Positions 1 through 9,272 of a DNA stretch of 64,000 bases are shown here, piece by piece. A program made the position numbers and the translations under genes. Source of the DNA: Pseudomonas sp. SLFW (GTDB lineage Bacteria > Pseudomonadota > Gammaproteobacteria > Pseudomonadales > Pseudomonadaceae). The stretch's first letter is position 1, and each line of letters begins with the position of its first letter. The stretch spans positions 372,001-436,000 of the forward strand of contig NZ_JAAAKW010000003.1 in NCBI RefSeq assembly GCF_009905615.1, given 5' to 3'. The notes under the pieces are model-generated. The model worked only from the letters and a program-made list of their open reading frames with translations. It was not told where the DNA came from and searched no databases.

Positions 1-2548
1 TGCCGTTGAGCTTGCCGTTGAGCTTCTCGATCATCGGCACGAAGGGTCTGGCCACCGACACGTCCAGCCCGCTCAGGGTGAAGTCGCCACTGACGGGCTT
101 GTTCTTGCCCAGAGGATCGATGCTCAAACTGGCGAGCAGCTCTCCCAGCTTGCCGCCCCGAAAATCCAGGCGAGTGTCGACCTTTTTCGGCGTCAGGCTG
201 CTGGTGAGTTTCAACGCCTGATACGGAAAATCCAGCCACTGGTTTTTGTCTTTCACGCGCAACGTGCCGCCGCTGGCGTCGATCACGATCTGGCCGTTAG
301 GGCCCGATGCCGGAACGTCCAGTTGCACGTCGGCGTTGAGCGAACCCTTCCAGGCGAAATCCTTGGGCAGCCATTGCGCGAGGCTTTCCAGCGGGAATTG
401 CTTGAGGTGGTAACGCAGGCGCGGATCAGGCATCAGGCGTTGGTCCTCGCCACACAGGCTCGCAGGCCCGGACATCCAGCAGTGGGCGCCGAAGTTGATC
501 TTGCCGTCCGCCAGCCGCTCCAGCTTCGCCGGTTGTTGCAGCTTCCAGTCCTGGCCGCCGGTCTGAATGTCGCCGCTGGCCAGCCGCCCGCGCCAGTTGC
601 CTTTGTCGAGGGTGCCGTCGAGGGCAAGGGCCAGCTTGAGCAGAGGGCCTTGCAGGTCAAGCTTGAGCTGCTGTCGCTTGATGTCGCCCTGCCCGTTCAG
701 GGTCAATGTGCCCAGCGCGGTGTCACCGGTCTGGATGCCGGTGGTTTTCAGGTCGATGTTCGCCCGCTGCGCGCCGTCGAGCTTGGCGGCCAGGGTCAGG
801 GTTTGCAGCTTGTGAGTGTCATACGCCAACTGCGTGCCTTGCAGCGCCAACTGACCTTGCGGGGCCTGCAGCGTGCCCGCCAGGTCCAGACGGCCCTTGG
901 CCTGTCCTTGCAAGCGCGGCCACAGTTGACCGAGTCGGGGCAGGCTCATGTCGAGCTGCGCTGCCAACTTCTGTTGCAGGCTGCCGGTGCCCTGTATGCG
1001 GTTGTCCCCCAGCCGAATGTCCAGCGCGCTGACCGTCCACTTGTCACCGGCGCCGTCGGCCTTGGCTTGCAGAACGGCAGGCTGTCCACGCAGGCGGCCT
1101 TTCAGGTCCAGGTCGGCGTTCAGGTTGAGCTGATCGTTCTTGAAGGCGCCTTTGCTGCGCAGCGGACCGGCCAGCGAACCGGGCAACTCGCCGACCCAGA
1201 ACGACGGGTCGAGGGCGCTGAGGTCAAGCGCGGTGTCCCACGACACGCCGTCGGCGAAACCGACGTTGACATGACCACTGGCCTTGCCCTGCCCGGCCAC
1301 CAGTTCGACTTGCGGCAGGAAAATCTGTTGCAGGTCGCCACTGAACGGGCTGCCCAATGTGAACGGCCCCGCCGGGCCTTTGAACGCCCCTGCGAAATTG
1401 CCGAGGTATTTGCCATCGGTGTAGGAGACTTCTCCGGTGAAGGTGTGAACGCTGACCTGCGGTTCGTCGATGACCGGGTACAAGCGATGCCAAGGGAAAT
1501 CCAGCCAGTCGATTTTCGCATCGGCATTCACGCCCTTCTGCCAGTCAACCTTGCCGCTCGCCTTGAAGTGCTGGGTCGGGCTGGCAGTCAGGTCCAGCGC
1601 GGCGATGTCCGCGCCTTTGGCGTCCACACGCCCTTGCAACGCCAGCGCCACGGGGCCCTGCTCTGCTGGTAGCGTCGCGTTGCCTAAGATTGCGTAGCCT
1701 TGGGCCAGATCGCCTTTGGCGTTCAGGCTCAGGCCATTGAGTTGCAGCATGTCAGGCAGGTCGGCGCTGGGCTTGAAGGCGTCGCTGGTAATGGCGACGT
1801 CGGCAGGCAGGTTGTCCACCAGCGGTTGCAGCTGGCCGACCAGTCTGGCGTCGATGTAGCCATGGGTCTGGGCGTTGAGGTTCAGTGTCTTCAGCAGATC
1901 GCCATTCACGTTCAGCGTCAGCGAAAGCGGCTGACCGCTCACGTCCGGCAGTTTGACCTGCCCCTCGGCGGTCAACGGCCAGTCGGCCGTGGGGTTGAGC
2001 AGGCCGGTGAGGTCGAGGACGATGTCGTCACGTTGGGCATGGACTGAATCAATCTTCAACCCCTCGGCCGTCCAGTGCGCCGCGAGCTGCACGTCGCGTA
2101 CCTGTTCCAGGCCGTCCAGGTGCACGCTGCCCACGTGCACCTGTCCCAGTTCAAGGGCGAGCGGCAACTTGAGGTCCGGCAAGGTGATCGGGCCGTTGCC
2201 AGGTTCAGCGCCTGAAGGAGGAAAGTGCAAACGGACATCGCCGGTTTGCAACGTGTCGATGCACAGGGTCATGCGGGTCAGGCAGCCTGGCGACCAGGCG
2301 AACACCGGCGCGTCCACCTCGACTGTGCTCTCACCCTGTTGCCAGACCAGCGAATCCGCCTGCCATTGGCCACCAAGCCGGCCAGAGAAGTTGTTCAACT
2401 GCAAACCGGGCACTTGGCCCAGCGCCCAACGGCTGCCGGTTTCGGTGCCGAGAATCAAGCCCACGCTTGCGCCGATCAACACCGCGACGCCCAACACAGT
2501 GATCGCGCCATACAGCGCGACCCGTTTAAACAGTGCCGCTTTCGTCAC
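1..2548 (-). CDS. tamB: TamB, translocation and assembly module inner-membrane component (C-terminal end outside window)
   Basis: The reverse strand is open from a GTG at 2548 to the window edge, about 849 codons without a stop. Residues about 8-32 form one hydrophobic segment (inner-membrane anchor), followed by long beta-rich, low-complexity sequence with recurring short motifs such as LDLSALDPSFW and KLNGKLNG, as in the AsmA/TamB (DUF490) family. TamB is known to span the periplasm and work with TamA in moving lipids and assembling outer-membrane proteins. The GTG overlaps the tamA stop by four bases (GTGA), so the two genes are translationally coupled. Full TamB proteins are usually above 1200 residues, so roughly the last third is missing here. 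The conserved C-terminal domain cannot be checked. Confidence 0.93.
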   Translation of the reverse strand, partial: MTKAALFKRVALYGAITVLGVAVLIGASVGLILGTETGSRWALGQVPGLQLNNFSGRLGGQWQADSLVWQQGESTVEVDAPVFAWSPGCLTRMTLCIDTLQTGDVRLHFPPSGAEPGNGPITLPDLKLPLALELGQVHVGSVHLDGLEQVRDVQLAAHWTAEGLKIDSVHAQRDDIVLDLTGLLNPTADWPLTAEGQVKLPDVSGQPLSLTLNVNGDLLKTLNLNAQTHGYIDARLVGQLQPLVDNLPADVAITSDAFKPSADLPDMLQLNGLSLNAKGDLAQGYAILGNATLPAEQGPVALALQGRVDAKGADIAALDLTASPTQHFKASGKVDWQKGVNADAKIDWLDFPWHRLYPVIDEPQVSVHTFTGEVSYTDGKYLGNFAGAFKGPAGPFTLGSPFSGDLQQIFLPQVELVAGQGKASGHVNVGFADGVSWDTALDLSALDPSFWVGELPGSLAGPLRSKGAFKNDQLNLNADLDLKGRLRGQPAVLQAKADGAGDKWTVSALDIRLGDNRIQGTGSLQQKLAAQLDMSLPRLGQLWPRLQGQAKGRLDLAGTLQAPQGQLALQGTQLAYDTHKLQTLTLAAKLDGAQRANIDLKTTGIQTGDTALGTLTLNGQGDIKRQQLKLDLQGPLLKLALALDGTLDKGNWRGRLASGDIQTGGQDWKLQQPAKLERLADGKINFGAHCWMSGPASLCGEDQRLMPDPRLRYHLKQFPLESLAQWLPKDFAWKGSLNADVQLDVPASGPNGQIVIDASGGTLRVKDKNQWLDFPYQALKLTSSLTPKKVDTRLDFRGGKLGELLASLSIDPLGKNKPVSGDFTLSGLDVSVARPFVPMIEKLNGKLNG

Positions 2549-4275
2549 AGTTCAGGTCCCATCGAGAAGTGCAGACGAATGCCGCCGTCGTCATCCAGTG
2601 CGTGTGCCAGGTCCAGGCGCAGCGGGCCGACCGGCGAGACCCAGCGTATGCCGATGCCGACACCGGTTTTCAGGCTCGGAAGGTCCAGCGAGTTGAACGA
2701 GTTGCCCTGATCGACGAACGCTGCGACGCGCCATTTCTCGGCAATCGAATACTGATACTCGGCACTGCCCGCGATCATGTAGCGCCCGCCGATCTTGTCG
2801 CCCTCGTCGTTTTCCGGCGACAGGGACTGGTAGTCGTAACCGCGCACGCTTTGGTCGCCCCCGGCAAAGAAACGCAGCGACGGCGGAATGGATTTGTAGC
2901 CGTTGGTGGCGGTGCCGCCCACTTGAAGGCGCCCGAGGAAGCGATGGTTCTGCGCCACAGTGGTCAGGCCCTTGACCAGCGCCGTGCCGTGCACCACGTT
3001 GGCGTCCGACCCCAGCCCCTCTTTCGCGACTTCAGTTTCGAATTGCAGGCGATAGCCATTGTGCGGGTCGATGCGGTTGTCGCTGCGCAGGTAGGAATAG
3101 CTGATGCCGGGCATCAATAAGGTGCTGATGCCTTCATCATTGCCAAGTCGATATTCTTCGCGCTGCCATTTGAGGGAAATGACTCGCTCCCACCCGCTCG
3201 GCAGCTTGCTGTGCCACTCAGGGCCGACGGTGAGCAATTTGCTCAGGCTGTCGGTGTCAGCGATTTCTTCATACTGATAGCCACCGGCAAAGCGCAATTT
3301 GTCGGTCAGGGGTGGGTCGAGCGGGATGTCGTAGAACAGCCCGACGTTCTGCCGGGGCGCCGACAGCTCGGACTCGATGCCGTAGCTGTGGCCTTCGGCG
3401 TTGACCCAGTGCCGCGTCCAGTTGGCCTTGACCCGTGGCCCCACGTCCGTGGAATAACCGACGCCAAGGCCCATGGTCCGGGGCTTGCGGGTTTGCAGTT
3501 GCACGTCCACGGGAATGGTCTGCGCCTGTGCGGCCGTGGGCGAGGCGTCCACGCGCACGCCTTCGAAATAGCCGCTGGACTGCATGGCCTGATTGAGGTC
3601 GGCGATCAGCTCGGAATCGTAGGGCGTGTCCTCCTTGAACGGGACCATGCGCCGCAGCAGGTCTTCGTCGAACGGCGCGTCGCCACTGAACGTGACCTTG
3701 CCCAGCATGAAACGCGGGCCACTGTCGTAGACCAGTTCGATGTCAGCCACGCCCGCGCGGGGATCGACTGACAGCCGTTGGGTCACAAAACGTCCATTGA
3801 AAAAACCGTAGCGGGCGGCCTGATTCTGGATGAGTTTCTTGGCGTCTTCGTAATAGCCGTGGTTGAGGGCAGCGCCCGGCTTGAGCGCATCGCTCTTCGG
3901 CACCTTGAACGCCTTGAGTTGACTTGCGGGGCCTTCGATCCGCACCGTGACGTTGCGCAGGTGCACGGGCTCGCCGGGCTGCACGTTCAGGACCAGGTGC
4001 AGGTCTTTGTCAGTGTGTTTGATCTCGCTGTCGATCTGCGCCTGATAGTAGCCGAGGGCTTGCGCCGCTTTTTGCGCCTGTTCGACGGCGCCGACGCTGA
4101 ACCGTTCGAGCGCCTGTTCGTCACGCTCGCCGAGGCTGCCCACGTACCCCTCGATGTTGGACTTGAGTTCTGAATTGGCAGGTTTGATCCGCACCTCCAG
4201 TTGCGCGTCGGCGAACGCCGCGCAACTGGAAAACATCAGGAGAAAACCACTGGTGAATCGAACAGGAAACTTCAT
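2545..4275 (-). CDS. tamA: TamA, Omp85-family outer-membrane translocation module protein
   Basis: This 576-residue protein starts at the ATG at 4275. That start places a typical signal peptide at the N-terminus (about residues 1-24, ending SCAAFADA). An ATG 18 bases upstream is in frame but would put extra residues before the signal peptide. Residues about 25-270 resemble POTRA repeats, and the rest is a beta barrel with the Omp85 signature GGDQSVRGY near residue 470. TamA is the outer-membrane partner of TamB. The length matches the family (about 577). It is the first gene of the tamA-tamB pair. Identification is strong from the barrel motif, domain order and the neighbour. Confidence 0.95.
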   Translation of the reverse strand: MKFPVRFTSGFLLMFSSCAAFADAQLEVRIKPANSELKSNIEGYVGSLGERDEQALERFSVGAVEQAQKAAQALGYYQAQIDSEIKHTDKDLHLVLNVQPGEPVHLRNVTVRIEGPASQLKAFKVPKSDALKPGAALNHGYYEDAKKLIQNQAARYGFFNGRFVTQRLSVDPRAGVADIELVYDSGPRFMLGKVTFSGDAPFDEDLLRRMVPFKEDTPYDSELIADLNQAMQSSGYFEGVRVDASPTAAQAQTIPVDVQLQTRKPRTMGLGVGYSTDVGPRVKANWTRHWVNAEGHSYGIESELSAPRQNVGLFYDIPLDPPLTDKLRFAGGYQYEEIADTDSLSKLLTVGPEWHSKLPSGWERVISLKWQREEYRLGNDEGISTLLMPGISYSYLRSDNRIDPHNGYRLQFETEVAKEGLGSDANVVHGTALVKGLTTVAQNHRFLGRLQVGGTATNGYKSIPPSLRFFAGGDQSVRGYDYQSLSPENDEGDKIGGRYMIAGSAEYQYSIAEKWRVAAFVDQGNSFNSLDLPSLKTGVGIGIRWVSPVGPLRLDLAHALDDDGGIRLHFSMGPEL

Positions 4276-4342
4276 AGGCGCGGATGCTAACACGAGCGGC
4301 GGGGGCTGCTGGAACCCGCAAAAAGGGAGAAGAAACCCGACG

Positions 4343-4993
4343 TCACACCCTTGAACCCATTGAAACCTGAGGGTTCGGGTGAAAAAACACGTGTTCGCGG
4401 ATAGGTCCTACAGCAACTTCGCCGATTTCCTCGTAGCCCTGTCTTTTATAGAAGTCGAGATAGTGGCCGTTTCCGGTGTCGAGGACGATGCCCTGAGAGT
4501 TTTCATCGACGGCGCACCAGTCATGCAGCGCCTGCAACAGCTGTTCACCGTAGTGCTGGCCATGAAAATCCGGGTGCACCGCGAACAATGGCAACACGTG
4601 CACGGCATCGGACGGCAAGCACGCGAGCACCGCCTGGTAATACTCCAGATACCGCTGTGTACACCGCAAACCGGTACCCATGACCATACGCAGTCGCCAC
4701 GCCCAGCTGTCTGTAATGCCCAAGCGGCGCTGCGGCGGCGCGATCAGGGCGACCCCGACCAGCCGGTCCTGAACGAACAGCCCCAGCGCGGGCATGTCTT
4801 GCAGAAAGTGTTGTTTGACCAATTCACGAATGGTCGCGCGCACCCGCTGTTCATAACCGGAACGCCCGGATTCAAAGAGGTAGGCAAAGCTGGGTTCGTG
4901 GCGATAGGCCTGGTACAGCAGCGAGCGGGACTCTCGTGAATAACCGCTGTCCAGTAGGCGGATGTCAGGCGAAGCGTTCGCAGGTTCAGGCAT
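4343..4993 (-). CDS. GNAT-family N-acetyltransferase
   Basis: The 216-residue product has a GNAT fold. The acetyl-CoA binding stretch around residues 125-150 reads LFAVHPDFHGQHYGEQLL, followed by the beta-5 region GIVLDTGNGHYLDFYKRQGY typical of the family C-terminus. No signal peptide or membrane segment is seen. The substrate cannot be told from sequence. It lies between tamA (same strand) and xthA (opposite strand), an order common in Pseudomonas. The gap to tamA is 67 bases, so it could lead a small operon with tamAB. Confidence 0.85.
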   Translation of the reverse strand: MPEPANASPDIRLLDSGYSRESRSLLYQAYRHEPSFAYLFESGRSGYEQRVRATIRELVKQHFLQDMPALGLFVQDRLVGVALIAPPQRRLGITDSWAWRLRMVMGTGLRCTQRYLEYYQAVLACLPSDAVHVLPLFAVHPDFHGQHYGEQLLQALHDWCAVDENSQGIVLDTGNGHYLDFYKRQGYEEIGEVAVGPIREHVFFHPNPQVSMGSRV

Positions 4994-5209
4994 GTAATCG
5001 TGTCCCTTTCGATGACGACCCGACGCGTGGGGCCGGATTCGTGGTCTCAGGGTTTCGAGTCCTGGCCGTTGTCGACAGTTCCGGCGAGTTTTTCAGGCGT
5101 TTCCCACAGCGTAGCAGCCCTGCCTGATCGCGGTTTGTGCGGCGATGCTGGCCGTCGCTGAGCAGGTCGGCTAGCATCGCTGTTTGATTTTTTGCCAGGA
5201 CTGCCGTCT

Positions 5210-6022
5210 ATGAAAATTGTGTCTTTCAACATCAACGGCCTGCGCGCACGCCCGCATCAACTGGCGGCATTGATTGAAAAGCACCAGCCTGACGTGATCG
5301 GCCTGCAGGAAACCAAGGTCTCCGACGACCAGTTTCCTCAGGCTGAAATCGAGGCACTGGGCTACCACGTGCACTTCCACGGGCAAAAAGGCCATTACGG
5401 CGTTGCCCTGCTCTCCCGCCAGGCGCCACTGGTCCTGCACAAGGGCTTCGACACCGATGATGAAGAGGCTCAGCGTCGCTTCATCTGGGGCACTTTCGCT
5501 GATCGCAATGGCCTGCCGGTGACGATCATGAACGGCTATTTCCCACAGGGCGAAAGCCGCGATCACCCGACCAAATTCCCGGCCAAGACCAAGTTCTATG
5601 CCGACCTCCAACAGCTGCTGGAAACCCGTTTCAGCAATGATCAGCCACTGTTGGTGATGGGCGACGTGAACATTTCGCCGGAAGACAGCGACATCGGCAT
5701 CGGCCCGGACAACGCCAAGCGCTGGCTGAAAACCGGAAAATGCAGCTTCCTGCCAGAAGAGCGTGAGTGGATGGCCAAGTTGAAGAACTGGGGCCTGGTG
5801 GACAGCTTCCGCCACCTGTACCCGGAAGTGGTCGATCAGTTCAGTTGGTTCGACTACCGCAGCCGTGGTTTTGAGGACGAGCCCAAGCGTGGGCTGCGCA
5901 TCGACCTGATTCTCGCTTCCCATGGCCTGCAACCGCGAATCAAGGCCGCCGGTGTGGATTACGACCTGCGCGGGATGGAAAAACCGTCGGATCACGCGCC
6001 GATCTGGCTGGAGTTGAGCTGA
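5210..6022 (+). CDS. xthA: Exodeoxyribonuclease III (AP endonuclease)
   Basis: This 270-residue cytoplasmic DNA-repair enzyme of the Xth/Ape1 family cleaves abasic sites and degrades 3' ends. The conserved catalytic set is visible: Asn7 (FNING), Glu34 (LQETK), Tyr110 (NGYFPQGE), Asp152/Asn154 (GDVNISP), Asp232 (RIDLI) and the terminal SDHAPIW with Asp261/His262. The start chosen is the ATG giving [10 protein letters not shown], the standard family N-terminus; an upstream in-frame start would add six residues. It is transcribed away from the GNAT gene and is followed by a strong hairpin at 6066-6099. Confidence 0.97.
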   Translation: MKIVSFNINGLRARPHQLAALIEKHQPDVIGLQETKVSDDQFPQAEIEALGYHVHFHGQKGHYGVALLSRQAPLVLHKGFDTDDEEAQRRFIWGTFADRNGLPVTIMNGYFPQGESRDHPTKFPAKTKFYADLQQLLETRFSNDQPLLVMGDVNISPEDSDIGIGPDNAKRWLKTGKCSFLPEEREWMAKLKNWGLVDSFRHLYPEVVDQFSWFDYRSRGFEDEPKRGLRIDLILASHGLQPRIKAAGVDYDLRGMEKPSDHAPIWLELS

Positions 6023-6065
6023 TTCCCGAGGCGGTAAGGCAGTTGTAACCGTCCGGCCCACCCGG

Positions 6066-6099
6066 CCAGCGGTGGCGTTTCGAACGTCGCCACCGCTGG
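6066..6099 (+). terminator. Hairpin after xthA, probable terminator
   Basis: A perfect 12-bp inverted repeat (CCAGCGGTGGCG / CGCCACCGCTGG) with a 10-base loop lies 43 bases after the xthA stop. There is no U-tract directly after it, so it may be a 3'-end stabilising hairpin rather than a classic intrinsic terminator. Confidence 0.5.
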
Positions 6100-6131
6100 C
6101 AGGCGGTGTTGTAAAAGGCGTGGCCTAAGAC

Positions 6132-6160
6132 TTGTCACATTACAGCAACGCATCTGTCTT
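6132..6160 (+). promoter_or_regulatory. Candidate Pho box
   Basis: Three 7-base units spaced by 4 bases (TTGTCAC-ATTA-CAGCAAC-GCAT-CTGTCTT) reproduce the 11-bp periodicity of PhoB sites (consensus CTGTCAT-N4-CTGTCAT). The outer two units match well and the middle one poorly. It lies 38 bases upstream of a phosphate-binding-like gene, which is why I consider it. Confidence 0.35.
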
Positions 6161-6198
6161 ATTCTCCGGCCACTTTCGGCCATAAGAAGTTGCCGCAC

Positions 6199-7548
6199 AT
6201 GTCGCGCACTCGCCTGTTCTTTTCTTTCTTTTTGATCTGCCTGCTACCGCTGTCAGCGTACGCCGCCGCTCCGCTTCCCGTCCCGGGGGATGGCTCGCCT
6301 GTGCTGCGCATTCAGGGCTCGAACACCATCGGCGCGCAACTGGGGCCTGCACTGGTCGCAGGGTTGCTCGATCAGCAAGGCGCCCACGGCATTCAGCTGC
6401 AACCCGGCGTGCAGCCCAATGAAATGCGGGTCGTCGGGCAAATGCCGTCAGGGCAAGCCGTCAGCATCGACATCGCCGCTCACGGTTCGAGCACAGGTTT
6501 TGCTGCGTTGAAAACCGGCCAGGCGGATCTCGCCGCCTCCTCGCGCCCGATCAAGAACAGCGAAGTGAACGACCTCGCGACGCTCGGCGACCTGCGCGGG
6601 CACGAGGCCGAACAGGTCATTGCCGTCGACGGCGTGGCGGTGATTCTGCACCCCGCCAACCCGATCCGGGAGCTGAGCATCACGCAACTGGCCAAGGTGT
6701 TTTCCGGGGAAATCCGCGACTGGGAAGCACTCGGCGGCACCGGTGGCCCCATTCATCTCTATGCGCGAGACCAGCAATCTGGGACGTTCGACACCTTCAA
6801 TGAGTTGGTGCTGGCCAAATCGGGCAAGAAGTTGGCCCCGGACGCGAAACGCTTCGAATCCAGCGAAGCGTTGTCCGATGAAGTCAGCCAGGACCGCCAC
6901 GGCATCGGCTTCATTGGTCTGCCCTATGTCCGCCAAAGCCGTGCGGTGGCGATTATCGACGGCGAATCCAAACCCATGCTGCCGACCATCAGCCTCATCG
7001 CGACCGAAGATTACCCGCTGTCTCGTCGCCTGTACTTCTACCTGCCGCCGCAATCGAACCAGCGCTGGGCCAAGGCGCTGGTGCGGTTCGCCCAAAGCCC
7101 GCAAGGCCAGTCCATCGTGGCGCAGAATGGTTTTGTGGCGCAGACCGTTCAGGCTGTCAAAGTCCGGGCCACTTCAGAGATGCCTGCCGAATACCAGAAT
7201 CTCACCCGTGAGGCCGAGCGGCTGTCGGTGAATTTCCGCTTCGCCCAAGGCAGCGCCACCCTGGACACCAAGGCCCGGCGCGACATCCGGCGGGTGATCG
7301 ATTTTCTGAAAACCCATGACAAGCTGAACCAGAGCGTCACGCTGGTAGGGTTTGGCGATGCTAAAAGCGACCCGGCGCGGGCGCAGCTTTTGTCGAAACT
7401 GCGGGCCATGGCAGTGCGCCGGGAATTGCTGAAAGGTGATGTGATCTTGCGTGACGTACGCGGTTTCGGCGATGAAATGCCCGTGGCGGCGAACGATGCT
7501 GACGAGGGCAGGATCAAGAATCGTCGGGTTGAGGTGTGGGTGCAGTAG
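6199..7548 (+). CDS. Phosphate-binding (PstS-like) periplasmic protein fused to an OmpA-like domain
   Basis: The 449-residue protein begins with a signal peptide (hydrophobic FFSFFLICLLPLSAYA, cleavage near residue 23). Residues about 30-325 are a PBP-like domain of the PstS/SphX type: RIQGSNTIG near the start, ASSRPIKNSE, and the phosphate-loop-like QQSGTFDTF. Residues about 345-449 are an OmpA_C peptidoglycan-binding domain (VTLVGFGD, RIKNRRVEVWV). So it is probably a periplasmic ligand-binding protein tethered to peptidoglycan. The ATG at 6199 is preferred over a TTG nine bases upstream. It is not next to pst genes. A candidate Pho box precedes it. Confidence 0.88.
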   Translation: MSRTRLFFSFFLICLLPLSAYAAAPLPVPGDGSPVLRIQGSNTIGAQLGPALVAGLLDQQGAHGIQLQPGVQPNEMRVVGQMPSGQAVSIDIAAHGSSTGFAALKTGQADLAASSRPIKNSEVNDLATLGDLRGHEAEQVIAVDGVAVILHPANPIRELSITQLAKVFSGEIRDWEALGGTGGPIHLYARDQQSGTFDTFNELVLAKSGKKLAPDAKRFESSEALSDEVSQDRHGIGFIGLPYVRQSRAVAIIDGESKPMLPTISLIATEDYPLSRRLYFYLPPQSNQRWAKALVRFAQSPQGQSIVAQNGFVAQTVQAVKVRATSEMPAEYQNLTREAERLSVNFRFAQGSATLDTKARRDIRRVIDFLKTHDKLNQSVTLVGFGDAKSDPARAQLLSKLRAMAVRRELLKGDVILRDVRGFGDEMPVAANDADEGRIKNRRVEVWVQ

Positions 7549-7594
7549 CAGGTTTGCGTAGGCCGCTGGATTCGGGTTGCCTGTGCCGCCTATT

Positions 7595-7802
7595 CGCGAA
7601 TGAATTCGCTCCCACAGGGGATTTGCGTTAGAACGAAATTCTGCGGCAACACAAGGTTTCTGTGGGATCAGCGTCAGGCGGATCATTCGCGGCGACGCAG
7701 GACTACTGTGGGAGCGAATTCATTCGCGGCGACGCAGGACTACTGTGGGAGCGAATTCATTCGCGGCGACGCAGGACTACTGTGGGAGCGAATTCATTCG
7801 CG
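7595..7802. repeat. REP/BIME-like palindrome cluster with a 37-bp tandem repeat
   Basis: One REP unit in reverse orientation lies at 7595-7616. Three forward units lie at 7707-7728, 7744-7765 and 7781-7802, each with core TGTGGGAGCGAATTCATTCGCG. The forward units sit in three perfect tandem copies of a 37-bp repeat (7689-7725, 7726-7762, 7763-7799) containing GGCGACGCAGGACTAC. Before them, a degenerate end of a fourth copy is seen at 7681-7688. The same core occurs near 59950 and at 62198-62286. This fills almost the whole 322-base gap 7549-7870, which has no gene. Confidence 0.9.
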
Positions 7803-7870
7803 AAAAGCCAGATCAGGCAATGACCTTTCACTGCCTGAAACCCGGCTCTGTGATTTTGCGCAAAATCGAA

Positions 7871-9103
7871 TCAACGATGCTCGCTGCGCATCATCTCTTT
7901 CGGCACGTATTTGCCAATCTCAAACTTCCCAATCGCCGCACGGTGGACTTCGTCCGGCCCGTCCGCCAGGCGCAGGGTACGTTGCATCGCATACATGTAA
8001 GCCAGCGGGAAGTCGCCCGAAACCCCTGCTCCGCCGTGAATCTGGATGGCGCGGTCGATTACCCGCAACGCAACGTTCGGCGCCACGACCTTGATCTGCG
8101 CGATTTCGCTCTTGGCCACCTTGTTGCCGACCGTATCCATCATGTACGCGGCTTTGAGGGTCAGCAGCCGCGCCATGTCGATCTCCATGCGCGAGTCGGC
8201 GATTTTGTCGACGTTACCGCCCAGACGTGCAAGCGGCCGACCGAACGCCGTGCGCTGCACCGAGCGTTTGCACATCAGTTCCAACGCCCGCTCCGCCATG
8301 CCGATCGAACGCATGCAGTGGTGAATCCGGCCCGGACCAAGGCGACCCTGAGCGATCTCGAAGCCGCGCCCTTCACCCAACAGGACGTTTTCGTACGGCA
8401 CGCGGACGTTCTCGAACAGCACCTCGGCGTGGCCATGGGGTGCATCGTCGTAGCCGAAGACCGGCAGCGGACGCACGATCTTCACCCCCGGTGCATCCGT
8501 CGGCACCAGGATCATTGAATGTTGTTGATGACGAGGGCCGTCCGGGTTGCTCAAGCCCATGAAAATCATGATTTTGCAGCGCGGATCGCAGGCACCGGAT
8601 GTCCACCATTTGCGGCCATTGATGACCCACTCGTCGCCATCGCGCACGGCACGGGCGGCCATGTTGGTGGCATCGGACGAGGCCACGTCAGGTTCGGTCA
8701 TCGCAAAGGCCGAGCGGATTTCGCCCCGCAGCAGCGGTTCGAGCCACTGCTGCTTTTGCGCGTCGCTGGCGTAACGCACCAGCACTTCCATGTTGCCGGT
8801 GTCCGGCGCCGAGCAGTTGAACGGCTCCGGCCCCAGCAACGAACGGCCCATGATTTCCGCCAAGGGCGCGTATTCCAGGTTGGTCAGGCCAGCGCCCAAT
8901 TCGGATTCGGGCAGAAACAAATTCCACAGCCCTTCGGCTTTGGCCTTGGCTTTCAGTTCTTCCATGATCGCGGTCGGCTGCCAGCGGTCCCCTTCCGAGA
9001 CCTGGCGCTCAAACACAGGCTCGGCCGGGTAGACGTAGGCGTCCATGAACGCCGTGACGCGCTCGCGCAATTCCTGGACCTTGGGGGAGTAAGCGAAATC
9101 CAT
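7871..9103 (-). CDS. Acyl-CoA dehydrogenase family protein
   Basis: The 410-residue protein has the full acyl-CoA dehydrogenase fold: an N-terminal helical domain (1-120), a middle beta domain with the FAD/substrate signature [15 protein letters not shown] (about 135-150), and a C-terminal helical domain with [21 protein letters not shown] and [10 protein letters not shown]. It resembles the ACAD10/11-like bacterial subgroup more than short-chain butyryl-CoA dehydrogenases. It oxidises an acyl-CoA to the enoyl-CoA with electrons passed to ETF. The substrate is unknown. It is divergent from a LysR-type regulator at 9273, its probable regulator, across a 169-base gap. Confidence 0.92.
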   Translation of the reverse strand: MDFAYSPKVQELRERVTAFMDAYVYPAEPVFERQVSEGDRWQPTAIMEELKAKAKAEGLWNLFLPESELGAGLTNLEYAPLAEIMGRSLLGPEPFNCSAPDTGNMEVLVRYASDAQKQQWLEPLLRGEIRSAFAMTEPDVASSDATNMAARAVRDGDEWVINGRKWWTSGACDPRCKIMIFMGLSNPDGPRHQQHSMILVPTDAPGVKIVRPLPVFGYDDAPHGHAEVLFENVRVPYENVLLGEGRGFEIAQGRLGPGRIHHCMRSIGMAERALELMCKRSVQRTAFGRPLARLGGNVDKIADSRMEIDMARLLTLKAAYMMDTVGNKVAKSEIAQIKVVAPNVALRVIDRAIQIHGGAGVSGDFPLAYMYAMQRTLRLADGPDEVHRAAIGKFEIGKYVPKEMMRSEHR

Positions 9104-9272
9104 GGGCAGCTACCTTCTGATGAGGTGTTTCAAGACATGGAAGCGATGCTAGATCAGGCCCCTCCATTTATCTAACCTATTCTCGGCGTGTATAAACATT
9201 CATCACTGATATATGATCGGCGCGTTTCGGCACGAAAGTCCCAACTACAACAACAGCGTGAGGCGCATCGCA

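Noticed and set aside
323..1672. A 449-codon open frame on the + strand
   Set aside because: It is antisense to tamB, whose reverse-strand frame has clear TamB sequence across the whole interval.
7689..7799. Regular 37-bp repeats could suggest a CRISPR array
   Set aside because: The units are directly abutting with no spacers, and they contain the REP core found elsewhere in the window; no cas genes are present.
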